Assembly (NCBI GenBank): GCA_946481265.1
Contig: CAMLNE010000204.1
Coordinates: forward strand, 1-7,860
DNA from: an uncultured Panacagrimonas sp.
GTDB lineage: Bacteria > Pseudomonadota > Gammaproteobacteria > Nevskiales > Nevskiaceae
DNA length: 7,860 bases
Reading direction: 5' to 3'
Each line of letters opens with the position of its first letter. Position 1 is the stretch's first letter. The position numbers and the translations under genes are program-made. This document shows positions 1 to 5,708 of the stretch, in pieces. Below the pieces are notes generated by a model. That model searched no databases, was not told the DNA's origin, and saw nothing but the letters and a program-made list of their open reading frames with translations.

Positions 1-234
1 CACGTCCTCAACGCACGGCCATCGCTCGATCCCCCTGTGAGAAATGCGCGCTAGGTTGCCGCGAGCAGGCGCGCGCTGGCGGAGGCTCACCGTCACCTCC
101 GGGTTCATGCAAGGCCCCGCGACGCCGGCATTGCGAAACTGCATGACGCACAGCGCATGACCGCCGTCGCAGGATGGCCTGCGCAGCGCATCACCGGCTT
201 GCACGGCCATGCTCGGCCCTGTCTCCCCCTGCCT

Positions 235-249
235 TGACCGGTATGGTCA
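235..249. promoter_or_regulatory. Small dyad TGACC-N5-GGTCA, candidate operator
   Basis: Perfect 5-base arms TGACC (235-239) and GGTCA (245-249) flank a 5-base spacer. The dyad lies about 130 bases before the thiolase start and just upstream of a possible promoter. Spacing and size would suit a dimeric repressor or activator, but arms this short arise by chance and no binding protein can be assigned. Confidence 0.25.
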
Positions 250-250
250 G

Positions 251-268
251 GCCCCGAATTGTCGGGGC
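251..268. repeat. Perfect 7-bp inverted repeat upstream of thiolase
   Basis: GCCCCGA (251-257) and TCGGGGC (262-268) are exact reverse complements around a 4-base ATTG loop. No T-run follows, so it is not a standard intrinsic terminator. Its right arm is part of ATTGTCGGGGC (258-268), which recurs with one change as ATTGTCCGGGC at 283-293, 25 bases downstream. The element overlaps the -35 hexamer of the candidate promoter, which would fit an operator role. Confidence 0.35.
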
Positions 269-287
269 ATGCGCCAGATCGTATTGT
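259..287 (+). promoter_or_regulatory. Possible sigma-70 type promoter for the thiolase gene
   Basis: TTGTCG (259-264) and TATTGT (282-287) are separated by exactly 17 bases, and each matches the sigma-70 consensus hexamer at four of six positions. Transcription would begin near 294, giving a leader of about 87 nt before the thiolase ATG. In GC-rich DNA such matches are weak evidence. The overlap with the 251-268 inverted repeat makes the location somewhat more plausible. Confidence 0.3.
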
Positions 288-380
288 CCGGGCCTGCCCC
301 GTCAACGGGAATGCGCAGGGTTTGCCTCGCCCGTCGACGCCTCGCGCGACGGCCTTTTCCAACGCTTCCTGATTCCGCAG

Positions 381-1577
381 ATGACCATTCGACGCGCAGT
401 GATCGTGGATATCGTCCGTTCCCCGTTCGGGCGCGGGCGCGAGGGCGGGCTCCTGTACGGCCTGCATCCGGTCGACCTCTACGCGCAGGTGCTGCAGGCG
501 CTGGTGGCGCGTTGCGGGGTGGACCCCGGCCTGATCGAGGACGTCATCACCGGCTGCGTCGTGCAGGTCGGGGAACAGAGCGGAAACATCGGGCGGCATG
601 CGGCGCTGGCCGCCGGCCTGCCGGAGTCGGTCGCGGCGGTCACGCTCGACCGCAAATGCGGCTCCGCGCAGCAGGCGGTCGATTTCGCGGCCCAGGGCGT
701 GATGGCGGGCGCCTACGACATCGTCATCGCCGGTGGCGTGGAGATGATGAGCACGGTGCCCATGCGGACCAACCGCATGGGGAAGGACACCGACGGCCAG
801 AACCTGCGGACGCGCTACCCAGGTGGGTTCATCCGCCAGGGGCTCTCCGCGGAGCTGATCGCCGCGAAATGGAGTCTGTCGCGCCAGGCGCAGGACGCGT
901 TCGCGCTGCGTTCGCACCAGCGGGCCGCACAGGGCGAGGACCTCGATCTCACCACCTCCGCGATCGTTCCGGTCACCGTCCCCGGGCGCGAATCGCCGGC
1001 CACCCGCGACGAGGGACTGCGCCGCGACACCTCGCTCGAGAAGCTGGCCGGGCTCAAGACCGCGTTCGAGGACCCGGCTGCCCTGGAGAAGTATCCGCAG
1101 GTGCGATGGAGCGTGACCGCCGGCAACGCAAGCCAGGTCAGCGACGGGGCGGGCGCGGCGCTGATCATGGAGGAGGGCATGGCGCAACGCCTGGGGCTTC
1201 GACCGCTGGCCGCGGTGACGCACTTCGCGGTCTGCGGCGACGATCCCATCATGATGCTGACCGCCGTCATCCCGGCCACGAAGCGCCTGCTCGCCCGCTC
1301 CGGGATCGGACTCGGGCAGATCGATGCGTTCGAGGTGAACGAGGCCTTCGCCAGCGTGCCGCTGGCCTGGATCAAGGAACTCGGCGTCGACCCGGAGCGG
1401 GTCAATGTCTTCGGCGGGGCGATCGCGCTCGGCCATCCGGTCGGTGCCTCCGGCATGCGCCTGCTCGCCAACCTGATTGCGACCCTGCACCACGGCAAGG
1501 GGCGCTGGGGTCTGCAGACGATGTGCGAATCGGGGGGCATGGCCAATGCCACCCTGATCGAGAACCTTCGAGCCTAG
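381..1577 (+). CDS. Thiolase (acetyl-CoA C-acyltransferase family)
   Basis: A 398-residue protein of normal thiolase length. It should catalyse CoA-dependent cleavage of a 3-ketoacyl-CoA, or the reverse Claisen condensation, in the cytoplasm. The catalytic set is visible: nucleophilic Cys93 in DRKCGSAQQAV, the NEAF motif at 320-323, His352 in GGAIALGHPVGASG, and Cys382 in the C-terminal TMCESGG motif. The start at 381 gives the usual thiolase N-terminus (MTIRRAVIVDIVRSPFGR); the open frame extends back to 174 but that part is unlike thiolases. No clear Shine-Dalgarno precedes 381. The C-terminal motif is CESGG rather than the common CIGGG, which recalls FadA5/FadA6-like degradative thiolases more than biosynthetic PhaA-type enzymes. 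That clade assignment is from memory. The LAL regulator gene follows after 114 bases on the same strand. Substrate is unknown; degradation is inferred from neighbouring oxidoreductases. Confidence 0.93.
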   Translation: MTIRRAVIVDIVRSPFGRGREGGLLYGLHPVDLYAQVLQALVARCGVDPGLIEDVITGCVVQVGEQSGNIGRHAALAAGLPESVAAVTLDRKCGSAQQAVDFAAQGVMAGAYDIVIAGGVEMMSTVPMRTNRMGKDTDGQNLRTRYPGGFIRQGLSAELIAAKWSLSRQAQDAFALRSHQRAAQGEDLDLTTSAIVPVTVPGRESPATRDEGLRRDTSLEKLAGLKTAFEDPAALEKYPQVRWSVTAGNASQVSDGAGAALIMEEGMAQRLGLRPLAAVTHFAVCGDDPIMMLTAVIPATKRLLARSGIGLGQIDAFEVNEAFASVPLAWIKELGVDPERVNVFGGAIALGHPVGASGMRLLANLIATLHHGKGRWGLQTMCESGGMANATLIENLRA

Positions 1578-1599
1578 GGCCTGGCGCCGGGTGGCGTGC

Positions 1600-1612
1600 C
1601 GTCCGCGGGACG
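1600..1612. promoter_or_regulatory. Short dyad CGTCC-GCG-GGACG upstream of the regulator gene
   Basis: Perfect 5-base arms around a 3-base centre lie in the 114-base gap between thiolase and regulator. The CGTCC half resembles the start of the CGTCCGGGA element found before the SDR and LLM genes, but the continuation differs. It may be an autoregulatory site or chance; there is no further support. Confidence 0.2.
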
Positions 1613-1691
1613 CCCGCCGCCGTTGTGGCACGATCGATGTTGGTCCCGGCCTCCCCTCGATCCGGGGACGGGCCAGCGCTCCGGAGGCGTG

Positions 1692-4496
1692 ATGAAGAGA
1701 ATGCCGCGCTCGACGGCACCCGCAACGCGGTTGATTCGTTCCAAGCTGGCGCCGCCGCGCACGCCGCGCCACGTCGTGCAGCGACCGGGTGTCCTCGAGG
1801 CGCTCGACCTGGGATGCGGCCGGGTGCTCACGGTGGTGCAGGCGCCAGCCGGCTTCGGCAAGAGCACGGTGCTCACCGAGTGGCGCAACCGCCTGCTCCA
1901 GGGCGGCCGGATCGTGGCCTGGGTCACGCTCGACGAGGATGACAACGACCCGGCGCAGTTCGCCGCGTACCTGACGCGCGCGCTGGGCGAGGCGCTGGGC
2001 ACGCTGGCCGACCATGCGCCCGAGTTCACCGCGGAGAGCGAGACCGCCTCGCCGAAGGTACGCCTGACGTCGGTGATCAACGCGCTCGATCCGATCGAGG
2101 CGGGCATCACCTTGATCCTCGACGACTACGACCGGATCCAGTCGTCCTCGATCCAGGACCTGCTGTCCTTCCTGCTGCTGCGGGCACCCGCCAACCTGAG
2201 CGTGGTGATCGCCACGCGCAGCGAGCCCGCGCTGCCGCTGGCCTATTTGCGCGCGCACGACGAACTGGTCGAGGTCGGTCCCGAGCGGCTGCGCTTCGAC
2301 CTCAAGGACGCCCAGCGCTTCTTCGCCAGCGCCTCGCCGGTGACGCTCGACCCGTCGCAGTCGCGGGCCCTGCACGAGGCCACCGAGGGCTGGATCGCGG
2401 GGCTGCAGATCGCGTCGATCGCACTGCGCGGGCAGACCGATGCCGGCCAGCTCATCGCCGGCTTCTCGGGCAAGTTCAAGGCGGTCAACGCCTATCTCGG
2501 TGAAACGGTCCTGCCCAATCTCGAGGCGGACGTCGTCGACCTGCTGTTGCGCACCTCGATCCTGGAGCGCTTCAACGGCCCGCTGTGCGAGGCCGTGGCC
2601 GGCGTTCCGGCCGGTGAGGGCGCGTCGCGACTGCTGCAGCTGCACCAGCAGAACCTCTTTCTCCAGGCGCTGGACGACGAGAACCGCTGGTTCCGCTACC
2701 ACGCCCTGTTCCGCGATTTCCTGCGGGCGGAACTGGAGCGGCGCCTGCCTGGCGAAGCGCCGCGCCTGCATGCGGCGGCGGCACGCTGGTTCGCGCAGGC
2801 CGGCTTCTGGTCCGAAGCGGTGCGCCACGCGCTTGCGGCGGACCGGCTGGACCTGGCGTCCGACTGGGTCGAGCGCTGCGCCATGCGCGAGGTGGAGGAC
2901 ACGCGGGTGCACGAGCTGCTCGCCTGGGTGCGCAAGCTGCCGCCGGACTCGGTCCGCACCCGGCGTCATCTGCGGGTGGCGATGGCCTGGGCCCTGATGC
3001 TGACCTTGCAGCTCGACGAGGCGATGGCCATCGTCGACGACCTGTCGCAGCAGCCGCGCGGGCGCAGCGCGCGGGCGGCCGCGCTGGACACCGAGCTGCT
3101 GGCACTGCGCTTCTGCATCATCGCGCTGAGGGACCAGACCGCCGCGGCGCTGCCCATCGGCGAGCAGTGCCTGGCGCGGCTGGAGACGATCCGCCACGAC
3201 CACGAGCATTCGTCGCTCGCGATCCAGGCGTTCCTCAACGGCCTGACGCATTGCTACCAGAAGGCGGGACGCATCGACGAGGCGCGCGCGATGCAGGCGC
3301 CCGGTCGCTATCCCACGCTGCGCGATCCCTCGCGCAACCTGGTCACGCAGTCGTATCGCGCGATCCTGCTGGCCGCCTGCGACCTGCGCGAAGCCCGGCT
3401 CCACCAGGGCGCGCGCGAGATGCGCGAGGCGCTGCGCCTGACCGAGTCGCACGCCGGCAGCCGCTCGGCGGCGGCGACGATGATCGCCTGCTCGCTGGCG
3501 GCCGTTCACTACGAGTGGAACGAACTGGACAAGGCCGACGAGCTGCTTGCCGATCGTTTCGACATCGTCGACGAGGCCTGCTACCTGGATTCGGTGCGCC
3601 TGGCCTACCTCACCCGTGCCCGCGTGGCCGCCGTGCGCGGCGACGACGAGGGCGCGCATTCGATCCTGGACCGGGCGGAACTGATCGCCTCGCGTCGCGC
3701 GTGGACGCGCCTGAGCGCCGTGGTCCTGGCCGAGCGCGTGCGCCTGTGGCTGCAGGCCGGCCGGCCGCTGGAGGCCGAGGCGGCACTGCAGCGGCTCGAG
3801 CGCGCGACGCCCGCGACCGCCCCGGCGGTGCCGAGCGCGGCATCCGAGACCTGGCGTGTCCGCGGCCTTGCACGTGCGCGCTGGCTGCTCCATCTCGGCC
3901 AGCACGCCGAGGCCGTGGCGATCCTGCGCGAGGTCCTTGCCGATGAGGATCCGGTGCGCAGTCCCTATCCCTGCGTGCGCGTGCGCGTGATGCTGTCGGT
4001 GGCGCTCGAACAGGCGGGGCAGGTCGAGGCGGCGCGCCGGGAAGTGGGCGCGCTGCTCGGCATCGGCGAGCTGTCCGGCATCGTGCGTTCGATCGCGGAC
4101 GAGGGCGCACCCATCGCTGCACTGGTGCTGCAGGAGCTGGGCGCGGACGACACCGGCAAGGCGGCGCCGGCCTGGCGCGCCATGCTGCGTCAGGCGCTGG
4201 GCGGCCCGCGCGCTTCACCCGCCGCACCGGCACCGCCCGCGGCCCGCGCATCGTCGCGCGCGGACGAGCCGCTGATCGAGCCGCTGATCGAGCCGCTCAG
4301 TGCGCGCGAGCGCGACGTGCTGTCGCTGATCGCGCGTGGCCTGTCGAACGAACAGGCGGCGCGCGCACTGCGGCTGGGCACGGAAACGGTCAAGTGGCAT
4401 CTGAAGAACGTGTACGGAAAGCTCGGCGTCTCGCGGCGCACGCTGGCCATCCACCGCGCGCGCAAGCTCGACCTGATCCACGATCGCGAAGACTGA
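1692..4496 (+). CDS. Large ATP-binding LuxR-family (LAL, MalT/AlkS-like) transcriptional regulator
   Basis: A 934-residue protein with full LAL architecture. The N-terminus (TRLIRSKLAPPR, 12-23) is typical of MalT-like proteins. Walker A is APAGFGKST (51-59, Lys57). Walker B is ILDDYD (Asp144, Asp145). A sensor-like ATRSEP motif lies at 174-179, and the conserved RWFRYHALFRDFL segment at 332-344. Residues of about 400-830 are Ala/Leu/Arg-rich helical repeats of TPR type, where inducers usually bind. An Ala/Pro-rich linker (about 840-866) leads to a LuxR helix-turn-helix at 869-930, with LSARERDVL, GLSNEQAA and TVKWHLKNVYGKLGV. Family members are ATP-dependent, ligand-triggered activators. The start was chosen because GGAGG (1683-1687) lies 4 bases before ATG 1692; the frame is open further upstream without similarity, and ATG 1701 is an alternative. 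It probably controls the flanking catabolic genes, but the inducer is unknown. Confidence 0.92.
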   Translation: MKRMPRSTAPATRLIRSKLAPPRTPRHVVQRPGVLEALDLGCGRVLTVVQAPAGFGKSTVLTEWRNRLLQGGRIVAWVTLDEDDNDPAQFAAYLTRALGEALGTLADHAPEFTAESETASPKVRLTSVINALDPIEAGITLILDDYDRIQSSSIQDLLSFLLLRAPANLSVVIATRSEPALPLAYLRAHDELVEVGPERLRFDLKDAQRFFASASPVTLDPSQSRALHEATEGWIAGLQIASIALRGQTDAGQLIAGFSGKFKAVNAYLGETVLPNLEADVVDLLLRTSILERFNGPLCEAVAGVPAGEGASRLLQLHQQNLFLQALDDENRWFRYHALFRDFLRAELERRLPGEAPRLHAAAARWFAQAGFWSEAVRHALAADRLDLASDWVERCAMREVEDTRVHELLAWVRKLPPDSVRTRRHLRVAMAWALMLTLQLDEAMAIVDDLSQQPRGRSARAAALDTELLALRFCIIALRDQTAAALPIGEQCLARLETIRHDHEHSSLAIQAFLNGLTHCYQKAGRIDEARAMQAPGRYPTLRDPSRNLVTQSYRAILLAACDLREARLHQGAREMREALRLTESHAGSRSAAATMIACSLAAVHYEWNELDKADELLADRFDIVDEACYLDSVRLAYLTRARVAAVRGDDEGAHSILDRAELIASRRAWTRLSAVVLAERVRLWLQAGRPLEAEAALQRLERATPATAPAVPSAASETWRVRGLARARWLLHLGQHAEAVAILREVLADEDPVRSPYPCVRVRVMLSVALEQAGQVEAARREVGALLGIGELSGIVRSIADEGAPIAALVLQELGADDTGKAAPAWRAMLRQALGGPRASPAAPAPPAARASSRADEPLIEPLIEPLSARERDVLSLIARGLSNEQAARALRLGTETVKWHLKNVYGKLGVSRRTLAIHRARKLDLIHDRED
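4266..4297 (+). repeat. In-frame 12-bp tandem repeat in the linker before the HTH
   Basis: GAGCCGCTGATC occurs twice in tandem (4266-4277 and 4278-4289), followed by a partial third copy (GAGCCGCT, 4290-4297). It encodes the repeated peptide EPLIEPLIEPL immediately before the LuxR DNA-binding domain. As the unit is a multiple of three, slippage would lengthen or shorten the hinge without breaking the frame. Confidence 0.85.
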
Positions 4497-4504
4497 TCGG
4501 CAGC

Positions 4505-4518
4505 CCCCCGTTCGGGGG
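4505..4518 (+). terminator. Possible weak terminator hairpin after the regulator gene
   Basis: CCCCCG (4505-4510) and CGGGGG (4513-4518) can pair nine bases after the regulator's TGA, as a 5-bp GC stem with a GTTC tetraloop. It is followed by TTCGATCGATTC rather than a real T-run, so intrinsic termination would be inefficient. It may only reduce read-through towards the SDR gene. Confidence 0.35.
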
Positions 4519-4563
4519 TTCGATCGATTCCGCTCCGGATACACCCTCTGTCGACCCGGGCCC

Positions 4564-4646
4564 CGTCCGGGAACTCTCTCCGTACCGCGACGGAGATGTC
4601 CCGGACGGCGTCCGGACTGCGGTGACGGTGACGAAAAGACGTCCGG
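4564..4646 (+). promoter_or_regulatory. Compound stem-loop with four CGTCCGG units in the SDR leader
   Basis: CGTCCGGGA (4564-4572) pairs perfectly with TCCCGGACG (4599-4607). Nested inside, TCTCCGT (4577-4583) pairs with ACGGAGA (4590-4596) around a 6-base loop, giving 16 potential base pairs interrupted by a 4x2 internal loop. The 7-mer CGTCCGG recurs at 4609-4615 and 4640-4646, and both copies could compete for the 4601-4607 arm. The last copy ends 23 bases before the SDR ATG. Pairing is read directly from the sequence. Whether it acts as an operator cluster, leader RNA switch or terminator is inference; no T-run follows. Confidence 0.5.
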
Positions 4647-4656
4647 CGAAGCGTGC

Positions 4657-4663
4657 AAGGAGA
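4657..4663 (+). promoter_or_regulatory. Ribosome binding site fixing the SDR start
   Basis: AAGGAGA lies six bases upstream of ATG 4670. It decides the start, because the same frame stays open far upstream, back into the regulator's coding region, where no SDR similarity is present. Confidence 0.8.
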
Positions 4664-4669
4664 CAGCCA

Positions 4670-5440
4670 ATGTGGGTCGAGACACTCAAGGGACTGCTCG
4701 AGAACCAGGTGGCCATTGTCACCGGTGCGGGGCAGGGCGCAGGACGCCGCATGGCGCTGGCGCTGGCGGACGCTGGCTGCAAGGTGGCCGTGCTCGACCT
4801 CGACTATCCGGCGGTGCAGCAGGTCGCGCGGACGATCGCCGAGCGTGGCGGAACCGCCTGGGCCCACCGCCTGGACGTCACCGATTCCGACGCCTGCGCG
4901 GAAGCCGCTGATCTGTCGCAGACCGAGTTGGGCCCGGCCGCGATCCTGGTCAACAACGCCGGCATCTTCCTGCGTGGCGGGCTCGAGGAGGCGGACTTCG
5001 CCGAGAACTGGACGCGCACGCAGCGGGTGAATGTCGAAGGCTGCCTGCACATGGTGCGCGCGTTCCTGCCGCAGCTGCGCAGCACGCGCGGCCGCGTCAT
5101 CAACCTGGGCTCGGTCGGGTCCTTCGTGGCGGCACGCTCCGCGGCGGCGTACGTCTCCAGCAAGGGTGCCCTGCTGCAGCTGACGCGGGCGTTGGCGGCG
5201 GAGCTGGGCCCCGACGGCATCCGCGTCAACGGGATCGCGCCCGGACGCATGGTCACGCGCATGACCGACAGCTACCGCGATGATCCGGCCAGCAAGGCGG
5301 CCTACTTCGCGCGTACGCCGCTGGGCCGCTACGCCGAGACCGAAGACCTGGTCGGCCCGCTGCTGTTCCTGGCCTCGCCGATGTCGGCCTATGTCACCGG
5401 CGTGATGCTGCCGGTGGACGGCGGCTTCCTGGCGGTGTGA
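4670..5440 (+). CDS. Short-chain dehydrogenase/reductase (classical SDR, likely NAD-dependent)
   Basis: A 256-residue protein, standard length for a classical SDR, with a Rossmann fold interconverting an alcohol and a ketone. Visible motifs are the glycine-rich TGAGQGAG (18-25), Asp43 at the end of the second beta strand in VAVLDLD (which favours NAD(H) over NADP(H)), LDV (68-70), NNAG (95-98), and the catalytic tetrad Asn121, Ser148, Tyr161 and Lys165 (YVSSK). NGIAPGRMVTRM and the C-terminal TGVMLPVDGGF complete the family pattern. The start is fixed by a good AAGGAGA site and fits the N-terminus of relatives. It is 173 bases after the regulator gene and 268 before the LLM gene, same strand. 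Regulation may involve the compound stem-loop in its leader. Proteins of this type are often misannotated as 3-oxoacyl-ACP reductase (FabG); the context points to catabolic dehydrogenation instead. The substrate is not identifiable. Confidence 0.92.
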   Translation: MWVETLKGLLENQVAIVTGAGQGAGRRMALALADAGCKVAVLDLDYPAVQQVARTIAERGGTAWAHRLDVTDSDACAEAADLSQTELGPAAILVNNAGIFLRGGLEEADFAENWTRTQRVNVEGCLHMVRAFLPQLRSTRGRVINLGSVGSFVAARSAAAYVSSKGALLQLTRALAAELGPDGIRVNGIAPGRMVTRMTDSYRDDPASKAAYFARTPLGRYAETEDLVGPLLFLASPMSAYVTGVMLPVDGGFLAV

Positions 5441-5708
5441 GCGGGGTCGAGCCTTCGTCGCCGTGCCAGGCGCTCGGGTCATCCGAGGCGATGGCGTGAC
5501 GCTGGAATGTTCCGGCCAAAGCTGGGAGGGTCGGCCTCGACAAGACGTTCCCGGCCCGCGCCCGCGCGGTCCGCGTATCGGCCGCGAAGGATCGCCCGCA
5601 GGATATTCACCAGACACAGGGGCCAGGAGCGGCGTACACACGATCCGGTCCGCTCCACGCTGCGGCGCGTCCGGGATGACGCACCGCTGAACGCAACAGG
5701 AGAGTCCC
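5441..5708 (+). other. Intergenic region between SDR and LLM genes
   Basis: I see no supportable gene in these 268 bases. A 7-bp stem with one bulged G (5471-5477 with 5483-5490) lies 30 bases after the SDR stop and could weakly terminate, but it lacks a T-run. A recurrence of the CGTCCGGGA element is at 5668-5676, described separately. I found no convincing -35/-10 pair, so I cannot say whether the LLM gene has its own promoter or is read from upstream. Confidence 0.5.
5667..5682 (+). promoter_or_regulatory. CGTCCGGGA element in the LLM leader within a small dyad
   Basis: CGTCCGGGA at 5668-5676 is identical over nine bases to the outer arm of the SDR-leader stem-loop (4564-4572). Here it sits in a different dyad, GCGTC (5667-5671) with GACGC (5678-5682) around a 6-base loop. 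The element ends 32 bases before the LLM ATG and 21 bases before its ribosome site. A shared element before two neighbouring genes suggests common control, by protein or RNA; this is inference. Confidence 0.4.

Larger units (their letters stand above)
1..380. other. Upstream region with no convincing gene
   Basis: I see no supportable coding region here. A 17-codon reading frame enters from the left edge on the + strand and stops at 52-54; it could be the tail of a gene outside the window, but it is too short to identify. A 36-codon frame starting with ATG at 108-106 on the - strand runs off the left edge, with no recognisable protein. The stretch contains a possible promoter and small dyads at 235-293, described separately. 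The open frame continuous with the thiolase can be extended back to 174, but the extension lacks family similarity and I treat it as non-coding leader. Confidence 0.5.

Noticed and set aside
1..108. Partial gene on the - strand leaving the left edge (ATG at 108-106)
   Set aside because: The 36 residues have no recognisable pattern and no good ribosome site precedes them, so an open frame this short is uninformative in GC-rich DNA.
1626..1640. Possible sigma-54 promoter before the regulator gene (TGGCACG at 1626-1632)
   Set aside because: The -24 element is perfect, but the -12 element at correct spacing reads ATGTT instead of TTGCA and lacks the essential GC. No enhancer-binding regulator is present in the window.
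209..1942. A 577-codon open frame on the + strand overlapping the thiolase and the regulator start
   Set aside because: It is an out-of-frame shadow: the product is Arg/Gly-rich and unlike known proteins, while the overlapping frame has complete thiolase motifs.
105..3905. A 1266-codon open frame on the - strand opposite the thiolase and regulator genes
   Set aside because: It is antisense to two clearly recognisable genes. Its product is rich in Arg, Gln, His and Gly with no domain. Long antisense frames are expected in GC-rich DNA with strong third-position bias.
4515..4543. Possible sigma-70 promoter for the SDR gene (TTCGAT with GATACA)
   Set aside because: The spacing is only 13 bases and the hexamer matches are poor.
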